This document shows, piece after piece, positions 6,740-13,696 of a DNA stretch of 64,000 bases. Source of the stretch: Nocardioides guangzhouensis (GTDB lineage: Bacteria > Actinomycetota > Actinomycetes > Propionibacteriales > Nocardioidaceae); contig NZ_SDKM01000007.1 of the NCBI RefSeq assembly GCF_004519545.1, forward strand, positions 1-64,000, written 5' to 3'. Numbering within the stretch: position 1 is the first letter of the stretch; each line of letters begins with the position of its first letter. The notes below the pieces were generated by a model, which saw only the letters and a program-made list of their open reading frames with translations, was not told where the DNA came from and ran no database searches. The position numbers and the translations under genes are program-made.

Positions 6740-8718
6740 TGGACGCCCTCCTGTCGTGGATGGTCAGGTCGCGGGACGACCGGCAGCCGGCGCAGCCAGA
6801 GGCCGATCCCCTGGCGGCGGATCCGGACGGAGCCGACCAGGGCCGAGAAGATCGCCCGCAGCGGTGGGCGTCCGGACACCACGTGCCCATTCAGCGACGC
6901 CGTGAACGCGGGGCCGTCGTCGTGGCGCAGGGTGATCGCGATCGCCACCGTGTCGTCGGGCTCGGGCGCGGAGATCTCGTAGCGCCCGGAGACGTCGTGG
7001 AACGGGGAGACGTACATCGCCTTGTCCGTCCCCGCCTTGCCGCGCTCGTCGGTGTGGACGAGGTAGGCGTGCCGGTCGCCGTACGTGTTGTGCACCTCGA
7101 GCACCGTGCCCACCAGGGCGCCGGTCGCGTCGTGGCACCAGAACACGCTGATCGGGTTGAAGGAGTAGCCGAACGCGCGGGCGTTGGCGAGCATCCGGAT
7201 CCGGCCGCCGCCGAGGTCGATGCCGTGGGTCGCGAGGAACGCCTCGACGTTCTCCCGGATGGTGCGGTCGGGGTCGCCGAGGTGGTCCCGGGCCTCGAAC
7301 GACGCCGTACGCCGGGGTGCCGGGAGGTGGTCGAGGTCGACCAGCCACGGGTGGGAGCGGTAGGTGAACCTGTGTCGGAACGGCTGCCGCCGGGTGTGCC
7401 GGACGGTCGCCTCGACCAGCCGAGGCTCGGCCTGCGCCGGCGCCGGTGAGCGGTCCGGCCAGGCGAACCCGAGGTGCTCGGCGGCGGCCAGCCCGCTGCG
7501 TGCGCCGTCCTCGTGGAAGCCCCAGCCGTGGTACGCGCCGGCGAACACGATCCGGGCGGTGTCGATCTCCGGAAGCCGGCGCTGGGCCGCGACCGACTCC
7601 GGCGTGTAGAGCGGGTGGGCGTACTCCATGGTCGCGATCACCTCGTCGGGGTCGACGAGGTCGGTGCCGCCGAGCGTGACCAGGTAGCGGGTGTCGGTGG
7701 CGAGCCGCTGCAGGCGGGTCAGGTCGTAGGTCACGGTCACCCGGCCGGTCGCGGTTTGGGGACGCAGGAAGTTCCAGGACGCCCACGCTCGGCCGGCGCG
7801 CGGCAGCAGGGAGGTGTCGGTGTGCAGCTGCGCGGTGTTGGCGGAGTAGGGGAGCGCGCCGAGCACCTCGCGCTGGAGGTCGGTCGGCTCGGCCAGCATC
7901 GCCAGGGCCTGGTCCGGGTGCGCGGCCACCACCACGGCGTCGTACGTCGCGGTGTCGCCGTTGCCGTCGGTGACCTCGACGCCGTGCGCGGTCTCGAGCA
8001 CCGAGGTGACCTTGGTGCCGAGCCGGATCTCGTGCAGGCCCTCGGCGACCCGGTGGACGTACTCGTGCGAGCCGCCGGTGACCGTCCGCCACTGCGGGGA
8101 TCCGAACACGCCGAGCATGCCGTGGTGCCGCAGGAACGCGAAGAGGTACCGGGCCGGGTAGTCGAGCGCCAGCTCCGGGTCGCACGACCACACCGCGGCC
8201 ACGAGCGGCTCCATGAAGTGCCGCCGGAAGTAGTGGTTGAACCGGCCCCGGTCGAGGAACGCTCTCAGGGTCTCCTCGGGGTCCCGGGTGAACGGGCCGT
8301 CGTCGAGCAGCGCCCGGGCGGCCCGGTGGAACCGGGGGACGTCGACCAGCATCCGGAGGTACGCCCGCCGCGCCAGGGCGCGCGCGGTCGGGAACAGGCC
8401 GCGCGGGCCCAGCGCGCCGGCGTACTCCACCCCCGTGGCCCGGTCGCTGACCGACATCGACATCTCGGAGTCCTGGGTGCGGACGCCGAGCTCGGCGAAG
8501 AGCCGCAGCAGCACCGGGTAGGTCCGCTCGTTGTGCACGATGAACCCGGTGTCGATGGCCAGGTCGCCAACGCGGTGGGTGTCGGCGTGGCCGCCGAGCC
8601 GGGCGTCGGCCTCGAACAGGGTCACGTGCGCGGTCCGGGAGGCGACGTGGGCGGCCACCAGTCCGGCCACGCCGCTTCCGACGACCGCCACGCGGGCGGG
8701 GGTGGGGGTGCGGTTCAT
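6736..8718 (-). CDS. Fusion: FAD-dependent amine-oxidase-like oxidoreductase + DUF1365
   Basis: This is a 660-aa fusion protein. Residues 1 to about 430 form a flavin-containing oxidoreductase with the dinucleotide motif VVGSGVAGLVAAHVA at the N-terminus and FAGAYHGWGFHEDGARSG near the end of the FAD domain, similar to Rv0449c. Residues from about 435 form a DUF1365 domain (VRHTRRQPFRHRFTYRSHPW, AFGYSFNPISVFWCHD, VHNTYGDRHAYL), similar to Rv0448c. In mycobacteria and many proteobacteria these are two adjacent genes; here they are one frame with no stop between them. The fusion directly supports a physical partnership of flavoprotein and DUF1365 in modifying lipids with the downstream CFA synthases. 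It overlaps rskA upstream and ufaA1 downstream by 4 bp each. Confidence 0.93.
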   Translation of the reverse strand: MNRTPTPARVAVVGSGVAGLVAAHVASRTAHVTLFEADARLGGHADTHRVGDLAIDTGFIVHNERTYPVLLRLFAELGVRTQDSEMSMSVSDRATGVEYAGALGPRGLFPTARALARRAYLRMLVDVPRFHRAARALLDDGPFTRDPEETLRAFLDRGRFNHYFRRHFMEPLVAAVWSCDPELALDYPARYLFAFLRHHGMLGVFGSPQWRTVTGGSHEYVHRVAEGLHEIRLGTKVTSVLETAHGVEVTDGNGDTATYDAVVVAAHPDQALAMLAEPTDLQREVLGALPYSANTAQLHTDTSLLPRAGRAWASWNFLRPQTATGRVTVTYDLTRLQRLATDTRYLVTLGGTDLVDPDEVIATMEYAHPLYTPESVAAQRRLPEIDTARIVFAGAYHGWGFHEDGARSGLAAAEHLGFAWPDRSPAPAQAEPRLVEATVRHTRRQPFRHRFTYRSHPWLVDLDHLPAPRRTASFEARDHLGDPDRTIRENVEAFLATHGIDLGGGRIRMLANARAFGYSFNPISVFWCHDATGALVGTVLEVHNTYGDRHAYLVHTDERGKAGTDKAMYVSPFHDVSGRYEISAPEPDDTVAIAITLRHDDGPAFTASLNGHVVSGRPPLRAIFSALVGSVRIRRQGIGLWLRRLPVVPRPDHPRQEGVQ

Positions 8719-9464
8719 GCTGCTCCGAGCTCGAAGAGGGCGATCGGGTCGGAGGTCGGCTCGTCGGACCCGCCGGCCGGCTCCACCGTGATCCCCACGG
8801 CGGAGGCATCGGTGGCGTCACCGCTGAGCAGCACGGTCTGGTCGGACTTCGGCGGCATCAGTCCGGCGGGGACCATCGAGCCCGACGCGTCCTGGAACCA
8901 CAGCTCGTAGACCTTGCCGTCCGGCGCCGGAGGCATCTTCGTGGTCACCAGCACCGCCTTGCCCTCGGCCTTCGACCGGACCAGGGTCGCAGCCGCGCCG
9001 CCCGGGAACTCCTGGTGGACGTGCTCGGCCTCGGGATCGTTCAGCACCCGGTCCGCCGCGGACAGCTGGGTCTGGCTGCCCTGGTCGTCGGACCACGGCT
9101 GGGTGGCGACCACGACGCCACCGCCGATGAGCGCGGCCACGGCTGCGGCCACAGTCAGGGCCGTGCGGAACCGGCGGCGCCGGGGAGCCAGGGGGGTCGC
9201 AGCGTCGCCCGCGGACCCGTCGGGCCGGTCGACCTCGGGCGGCAGCGGCCGCACCGTGGAGATGTCGGAGAGGACCCGGTCGCGCAGGGCCGGGGGCGGC
9301 GGGACCTCGGTGGTCTCGGGAAGCATCGCCGCCGCCTCCTGCAGGCTCGCGACCTCGGCCCGGCAGTCGGCACAGGTGGCCAGGTGCTGCTCGAAGAGCA
9401 GGCGCTCGGCAGGCTCGAGCGCGTCGATGGCGTAGGCGCCCGAGAGGGCGTGGATGTCGCTCAT
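8715..9464 (-). CDS. rskA: Anti-sigma-K factor RskA
   Basis: This 249-aa membrane anti-sigma factor starts MSDIHALSGAYAIDALEP. A zinc anti-sigma type motif, His27 - Cys31 - Cys34 (HLATCADC), lies in the cytoplasmic domain. One transmembrane segment is at about residues 99-120 (ALTVAAAVAALIGGGVVVA), followed by an extracytoplasmic RskA C-terminal domain ending FELGAA. It is expected to hold the adjacent SigK inactive at the membrane until regulated proteolysis releases it, as in M. tuberculosis. The start at 9464 overlaps the sigK stop by 4 bp. The unknown redox or envelope signal would act on the outer domain. Confidence 0.93.
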   Translation of the reverse strand: MSDIHALSGAYAIDALEPAERLLFEQHLATCADCRAEVASLQEAAAMLPETTEVPPPPALRDRVLSDISTVRPLPPEVDRPDGSAGDAATPLAPRRRRFRTALTVAAAVAALIGGGVVVATQPWSDDQGSQTQLSAADRVLNDPEAEHVHQEFPGGAAATLVRSKAEGKAVLVTTKMPPAPDGKVYELWFQDASGSMVPAGLMPPKSDQTVLLSGDATDASAVGITVEPAGGSDEPTSDPIALFELGAA

Positions 9465-10060
9465 GACCCCACCCCCAGCGCGTCGCGCAGGCGGATCAGG
9501 CCGTCGCGGATGCGCGTCTTGGCCGTGCCGACCGGCAGGTCCAGCATCGTGGCCACCTCCGTGTGTGTGTATCCCCCGAAGTACGCCAGCTCGAGGGCCT
9601 CGCGCTGGACGTCGGTGAGGGTCGACATCGCCCTGCGGACCCTCTGGGCTTCGATCGTGGTCGTGGCCGTCTCGGCGGTGGAGTCGTGCTCCACCGGGCG
9701 GTTCTGGTCGTGGTACGTCGCGTCCCGGCGGTGGGCGGCCTCGGCGGACCGCACCCGGTCGACGGCGCGACGGTGGGCGAGCGTGAGCAGCCAGGACAGC
9801 GCGCTGCCCCGCTCCGGGTCGAACCGGCTGGCCGTCCGCCACGCCTCCAGGAAGGCCTCCTGGGTGACCTCCTCGGCCTGCGCCGGGTCGCGGACCACCC
9901 GGAGCACGAGGCCGTGGACGCGGGCGGCCGTGGCGTCGTACACCGCGGCGAAGGCCTGCTGGTCGCCGCGGGCGGAGCGATGGAACAGCTCGGCGAGGGC
10001 GGGCGCCCCCGGCCCCCCGGGGTCCTGGCCGCCGGGGGGCACGGGCGCGGCGCCGGTCAT
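9461..10060 (-). CDS. sigK: ECF sigma factor SigK
   Basis: This 199-aa sigma factor of the SigK type has region 2 with AFAAVYDATAARVHGLVLRVV, EEVTQEAFLEAW and GSALSWLLTLAHRRAVDRVR. Region 4 shows TDVQREALELAYFGGYTHTEVA and GTAKTRIRDGLIRLR. It closely parallels mycobacterial SigK, whose regulon includes fasciclin-domain antigens, and a fasciclin gene lies immediately upstream here. I chose the ATG at 10060 (MTGAAP). A GTG at 10078 is in frame, but the sequence between them carries GGAAAGG, a good ribosome binding site for the ATG, and mycobacterial SigK also starts MTG. It is 30 nt downstream of the fasciclin stop and translationally coupled to rskA. Confidence 0.93.
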   Translation of the reverse strand: MTGAAPVPPGGQDPGGPGAPALAELFHRSARGDQQAFAAVYDATAARVHGLVLRVVRDPAQAEEVTQEAFLEAWRTASRFDPERGSALSWLLTLAHRRAVDRVRSAEAAHRRDATYHDQNRPVEHDSTAETATTTIEAQRVRRAMSTLTDVQREALELAYFGGYTHTEVATMLDLPVGTAKTRIRDGLIRLRDALGVGS

Positions 10061-10090
10061 GGGGTCAAACCTTTCCACAGGCCGGTTCCC

Positions 10091-10735
10091 TCACATCGTG
10101 GGCATCATGACGGTGTCGATGACGTAGACCGTGGCGTTCGCGGTCTGCACGTTGCCGCACAGGACCTTCGCGCCCTCGGCCGTGAACTCCTCACCGGAGC
10201 CCTCGACGGTGATCTCGTCACCGGCCAGGGTCTGGTGCGTGCCGGCCACGTCCTCGGGGCTCAGCCGGCCCTCGACCACGTGGTGGGTGAGGACCGTCGT
10301 GAGCTGCTCGTTGTCGGCCAGCACCGCGTCGAGGTCCTTCTTCGGGATCTTCGCGAAGGCGTCGTCGGTCGGCGCGAACACGGTCAGCTCGGGCGCCGAG
10401 TTGAGGGTGTCGACCAGCTTGGCCTTGGTCACCGCGGCGACCAGGGTCTTGAGCAGCGGGTTGCCGGACGCGGCGGTCGCCACGGGCTGCTCGGTCATGG
10501 TGTCCACCGAGCCGGGGCCGCTGGCCGGAAGCGAGGCGCAGGCCTCGCCGAACGGCTGGTCGTCGCTCATCGGCTCCTCGCCCATCGAGTCGCTGGGCGA
10601 GTCGGTCATCTGTGAGGTCTGCTCCTCGGCGGCGTTGGCGTCGCCGCCGTCGTCGGAGCCGCAGGCGGCCAGTCCCACCGACAGGGTCAGGGCGAGAGCG
10701 GCGATGGAGCTGTGTCGGGCGATCGTGCGCTTCAT
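10091..10735 (-). CDS. Fasciclin (FAS1) domain lipoprotein, MPT70/MPT83-like
   Basis: This 214-aa exported lipoprotein has a basic N-terminus (MKRTIARHSS), a hydrophobic core and lipobox LAAC with acylated Cys25, then an acidic, Ser/Met-rich linker and one FAS1 domain of about 130 residues (LLKTLVAAVTKAKLVDTLNSA, LTVFAPTDDAFAKIP, LTHHVVEGRLS, ending YVIDTVMMPTM). It resembles the SigK-controlled mycobacterial antigens MPT83 and MPT70, which are cell-surface adhesion-like proteins. The ATG at 10735 is preceded by GGAAAGG. A SigK-like promoter lies about 37-63 bp upstream (10772-10798), and sigK follows in the same direction. The gene is therefore probably both target and first gene of the sigK operon. 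Confidence 0.92.
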   Translation of the reverse strand: MKRTIARHSSIAALALTLSVGLAACGSDDGGDANAAEEQTSQMTDSPSDSMGEEPMSDDQPFGEACASLPASGPGSVDTMTEQPVATAASGNPLLKTLVAAVTKAKLVDTLNSAPELTVFAPTDDAFAKIPKKDLDAVLADNEQLTTVLTHHVVEGRLSPEDVAGTHQTLAGDEITVEGSGEEFTAEGAKVLCGNVQTANATVYVIDTVMMPTM

Positions 10736-10771
10736 GGTGCTGCCTTTCCTGGGGGACGTCGTTCGCTGGTG

Positions 10772-10798
10772 GTTCGGCACCGGGGGCCGGGCGGATTG
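10772..10798 (-). promoter_or_regulatory. Putative SigK-type promoter of the fasciclin-sigK operon
   Basis: On the minus strand CAATCC (10798-10793) is followed after 15 bp by CCGAAC (10777-10772). This resembles the mycobacterial SigK consensus as I recall it (about CCATCC, 16-17 bp, CCGAAT). Transcription would start about 30 nt before the fasciclin ATG, leaving room for its GGAAAGG ribosome binding site. The partner promoter at 12499-12525 has the same elements. Confidence 0.6.
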
Positions 10799-10823
10799 GA
10801 GCAATCCGCGAGATCTCGTGTGC

Positions 10824-12491
10824 TCACGCGACGTCCACCGCGATCTCCTGGATCCCGCTCGAGCCCGCGGGGAACGGCGTCGCGCGCGCCGCGGTCTGCA
10901 CGTCGCCCTCGAGGGTGGTGGCGCGGCACGCGACCCGGTGCCGGCCCGGGGTGGCGTCCTTCCAGGCGAGGAACCACTGCCGCCAGTACGCCACGCCCGC
11001 GTCCGGCCCGAGCGTCGCCTCCCGCCAGGGGCCGCCGTCGACCCGGACCTCGACCTTCCCGATGCCGCGGGTCTGTGCCCACGCGACGCCGCCGATCACG
11101 GCGTTCTCCTTCCCCACGGTCGTGAACGCCTGCGGGGTGTCGATGCGCGAGGAGACCTTGATCGGGGCCTCGGTCGCCCAGTCGCGGTCGGTCCAGTACG
11201 CCGACTGCTCCTCGTACGTCGTGAGCGTGAGCCGGCGCAGCCACTTGGTGGCGCCGACGAAGCCGTACAGTCCGGGCGTGACCAGCCTTGCCGGAAAGCC
11301 GTGCTCGGCGGGCAGCGCCTCGCCGTTCATGCCGACGGCGACCATCGAGTCCCGGCCGTCCAGCGCGACCGCGAGCGGGGTGCTGATCGTGAACCCGTCG
11401 ACGGCGGTCGAGTAGATCTGGTCCGCCGTGCTGCCGACGCCGGCCCGGTCGAGCAAGGTCGTCAGCGGGACGCCCAGCCAGCGGGCGGCGCCGACGTACG
11501 GGCCGCCGACCTCGTTCGAGACGCAGGTCAGCGTGATGTCGCGCTCGACGAGGTCCATCGCGAGCAGGTCGTCGAAGGTGAGGCTGAGCTCCTCGTCGAC
11601 GTCGCCGTCGATCTCGAGCCGCCAGCCGTCGAGGTCGACGACCGGCACGCTGAGGTTGACGTCGACCCGGTAGAAGTCGCCGTTCCGGGTCTGGAACCGC
11701 GAGATCCCGCCGTACCTCTGCTCGAGGCCGCGCGGCAGCGGACCCAGCGGGTCCGCGGCGGCCGGCAGGTCGACGTCCTCCGGCCGGATGCGGATCGCGG
11801 CCAGGCGCTGGCCGAGCCAGCCGATGCCCCCGGAGACCAGGGCGACGAACGCCGCGCTGACCAGGACCGTACGGCGCGTCGCGGAGGTTCCGGAGAGCAG
11901 CAGCCGCGGCTTCGGCTCAGGGTCGTCCGTGGCTTCGAGACGGGCTCGTTCCTCGCCCTCCTCAACCACCGGTCCGGAGTGAGCGCCAGCCCCGGTGGTT
12001 GAGGAGCGGGCGCCAGCGAGCGTCTCGAAACCACCCGGCCGGCGCGGGCTGGCAGACGCCCGCAGGAGACGCACCAGGAACGCCAGCACCCCCACCCCGA
12101 CCACCGCCGCGACGACGGCCGGCAGCACGTCGGAGGCGACCGCGAACGGACGCAGCAGCGCGAGCGCGCCCGCGACCGCGACCAGCGCGACCAGGATCCC
12201 GGCGCCGAGCGCGGGCCGTCTCCGGGCCAGCAGGCCGGCGATGACGGAGACCACGAGGGTCACCAGCACCACGCTGCCGATGAGCACCGGCTTGTCCCGG
12301 GTGCCGAGCTCGCGCACGGCGAGCTCCTTGACCGGCGTCGGCGTCAGGTCGATGACGGCCGACCCGACGGCGAGCACGGGCGAGGTCGCCGGGTTCTGGG
12401 CGGCCGCGACCAGGTGCCCGGCGGACATGCCGGCCAGGGTCGCGAGCACGCCGGCGCCGGCGTACGGGAGGGCGGAGAGGTGGCGCTTCAT
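10824..12491 (-). CDS. Membrane-anchored molybdopterin-dependent oxidoreductase (sulfite-oxidase-like)
   Basis: This 555-aa protein is membrane bound. Residues 1 to about 150 contain four or five transmembrane segments, then a linker and another segment (VLVSAAFVALVSGGIGWLG). The C-terminal 310 residues form a sulfite-oxidase-type molybdopterin domain. Visible motifs are ITLTCVSNEVGGPYVGAARWLG (the Cys is the molybdenum ligand in this family), MVAVGMNGEALPAEHGFPARL and a C-terminal dimerisation-type beta domain (KVEVRVDGGPWREA). The active domain probably faces outside. The electron acceptor and substrate are unknown. The linker is unusual: it is encoded by two inverted copies of the R1 repeat (11929-12035). 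The ATG at 12491 directly follows a SigK-like promoter, so it is likely leaderless and part of the SigK regulon. Confidence 0.9.
   Translation of the reverse strand: MKRHLSALPYAGAGVLATLAGMSAGHLVAAAQNPATSPVLAVGSAVIDLTPTPVKELAVRELGTRDKPVLIGSVVLVTLVVSVIAGLLARRRPALGAGILVALVAVAGALALLRPFAVASDVLPAVVAAVVGVGVLAFLVRLLRASASPRRPGGFETLAGARSSTTGAGAHSGPVVEEGEERARLEATDDPEPKPRLLLSGTSATRRTVLVSAAFVALVSGGIGWLGQRLAAIRIRPEDVDLPAAADPLGPLPRGLEQRYGGISRFQTRNGDFYRVDVNLSVPVVDLDGWRLEIDGDVDEELSLTFDDLLAMDLVERDITLTCVSNEVGGPYVGAARWLGVPLTTLLDRAGVGSTADQIYSTAVDGFTISTPLAVALDGRDSMVAVGMNGEALPAEHGFPARLVTPGLYGFVGATKWLRRLTLTTYEEQSAYWTDRDWATEAPIKVSSRIDTPQAFTTVGKENAVIGGVAWAQTRGIGKVEVRVDGGPWREATLGPDAGVAYWRQWFLAWKDATPGRHRVACRATTLEGDVQTAARATPFPAGSSGIQEIAVDVA
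11929..11972 (+). repeat. R1 dispersed repeat inside the molybdo-oxidoreductase gene (plus orientation)
   Basis: This diverged copy of the element at 2212-2254 starts GTGGCTTCGAGACG and ends CCTCCTCAACCACCGG. It lies within coding sequence and is read in frame on the minus strand as a charged, Glu/Arg-rich linker (PVVEEGEERARLEA). Confidence 0.7.
11994..12035 (-). repeat. R1 dispersed repeat inside the molybdo-oxidoreductase gene (inverted copy)
   Basis: This nearly perfect R1 copy is in the opposite orientation: it starts GGTGGTTGAGGAGCG and ends CGTCTCGAAACCACC on the plus strand. Together with 11929-11972 it forms a large imperfect inverted pair about 20 bp apart. The minus-strand reading frame passes through it as GGFETLAGARSSTTG. 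Confidence 0.8.
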
Positions 12492-12498
12492 GCCAGGG

Positions 12499-12525
12499 GT
12501 TCGGCGCGGACCCCGCTCGCGGATG
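12499..12525 (-). promoter_or_regulatory. Putative SigK-type promoter of the molybdo-oxidoreductase gene (leaderless)
   Basis: On the minus strand CATCC (12525-12521) is followed after exactly 16 bp by CCGAAC (12504-12499), and the ATG begins 7 nt later at 12491. This predicts a leaderless SigK-dependent transcript. The match to the fasciclin promoter supports both calls. Confidence 0.6.
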
Positions 12526-13383
12526 TCAGAAGTCGGGGTGGGCGACGGGGCGCGGCGGCTGGGGTCGCTGGTGGCCCAGCTCCCCGCCGATGCGTCCGCC
12601 GAACGGACGGCCGTGGTCGGCATACTCCTCCCGGGAGTAGGTGAGCATCCACGGGCCGAGGTCGACCCGGGTGCCGGTGCGGAGGACCTGCTCGTGGACG
12701 CGCTCGCCGTGCACGCGGGTGTCCGGGTCGTTGGCATGGACCACCAGCTCGTCGTCGGCGTCGTGCCGGATCTCGGCATGGACGTCGGCCAGGTGCGGCA
12801 GCCGGATGTCGCACTGCGCCCCGGACCCGATCGTGGTCACGTCGCGCTCCAGGTAGAACACCGGCGGGTGGTCGACGTGGACACCGTCGGCGGGCACCAG
12901 CGTGAGCCGCGGGTTGCCGCCGTGCAGCGGGTCGTGGGTGGTGGTGGGCCTACGCCGGGCCCGGCGCAGGAACGTCGGCGCGACCGGGACCAGCGTGGCC
13001 GGCGGGGCGAGCGCCGCGTCGGGCAGCACCGGCCGGTCGGCGCCGGCCTTCGACCGCGCCCCGGTCCAGGCGCCGCGCAGGCTGCCCAGCCGGATGTGGC
13101 GCGAACCGGTGAGCCGGCGCTGCCACCACGACGTACGCACGTTGCCGAGGGTGATCAGGTGGTGCTCCCGGTCGCTGACCCGGACCGCGAGGCCGCGCCG
13201 GGCCAGGGCGTCGGCCAGGGCGCGGATCGCGGGGGCGTCGCTGCGACCGGCGAACAGCCCGGGGTCGTCGACGCGGACGTCGAGCACCGAGCCCGAGCCG
13301 CGCACCTCGCCGTTGACCGGCACCCGGCCGGGGACCTGCACCTGGAAGCACAGGTTGGCGGAGACGGTGACAGTGCGGGTCAT
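12526..13383 (-). CDS. FHA-domain protein, function unknown
   Basis: This 285-aa soluble protein has residues 1-110 forming an unrecognised domain (DREHHLITLGNVRTSWWQRR is a striking segment), a basic linker (RRARRRP, residues 140-146) and a C-terminal forkhead-associated domain at about 175-252, with TTIGSGAQCDIRLP and HAEIRHD as the expected G-S-x-x-H signature. FHA domains bind phosphothreonine, so the protein may respond to a Ser/Thr kinase; no kinase gene is in the window. It lies 5 nt downstream of the small gene at 13389-13637, in one operon. The ATG at 13383 is the first start after that stop. Confidence 0.8.
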   Translation of the reverse strand: MTRTVTVSANLCFQVQVPGRVPVNGEVRGSGSVLDVRVDDPGLFAGRSDAPAIRALADALARRGLAVRVSDREHHLITLGNVRTSWWQRRLTGSRHIRLGSLRGAWTGARSKAGADRPVLPDAALAPPATLVPVAPTFLRRARRRPTTTHDPLHGGNPRLTLVPADGVHVDHPPVFYLERDVTTIGSGAQCDIRLPHLADVHAEIRHDADDELVVHANDPDTRVHGERVHEQVLRTGTRVDLGPWMLTYSREEYADHGRPFGGRIGGELGHQRPQPPRPVAHPDF

Positions 13384-13388
13384 GGCAC

Positions 13389-13637
13389 TCACTCCGGGGA
13401 CGGCCCGGCGTTGTCTTGCGTGGTGACCTGCAGCGTGCCGTCGAGCTTCCAGACCGCGCGCGGGGCCCGGCTCCCGGTGTCCCGCGGGACCTCGATGCTC
13501 ATGTCGATGAAGCGGTAGTTGATCGCCGCCTCGCGGCCGGTGAGGAACGACCACATCTTCTGGCCGAGGTCCGTCCAGTCGACGACCTCGTCGTGCGACG
13601 TCCCGTTGCTCGTGGTGGGGCCGATCTGGGTGGTCAT
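13389..13637 (-). CDS. Small protein of unknown function upstream of the FHA gene
   Basis: I do not recognise this 82-aa acidic/polar protein. It starts MTTQIGPTTSNG and contains VVDWTDLGQKMWSFLTGREAAINYRFIDMSIEVPRDTG (shown across its middle), with no membrane segment or cysteine. It could be an amphitropic or partner protein of the FHA gene product. The ATG at 13637 has a clear AGGAG ribosome binding site 8 nt upstream. Its promoter region is shared with the divergent MerR/DICT regulator and holds the palindrome at 13664-13682. Confidence 0.7.
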   Translation of the reverse strand: MTTQIGPTTSNGTSHDEVVDWTDLGQKMWSFLTGREAAINYRFIDMSIEVPRDTGSRAPRAVWKLDGTLQVTTQDNAGPSPE

Positions 13638-13663
13638 TGCCCTGCTCCTAACTTCAACACATT

Positions 13664-13682
13664 CCTAAACAATCTGTTTAGG
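13664..13682. promoter_or_regulatory. Putative operator in the divergent MerR/small-protein promoter
   Basis: CCTAAAC-AATCT-GTTTAGG is a perfect 7-bp inverted repeat with a 5-bp spacer, followed directly by a third half site TTTAGG (13683-13688). The segment is AT-rich in an otherwise GC-rich region and lies 15 bp before the MerR ATG and 27 bp from the divergent ATG. It is the obvious binding site for the adjacent regulator, though this is inference. Confidence 0.55.
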
Positions 13683-13696
13683 TTTAGGATCCCAGC

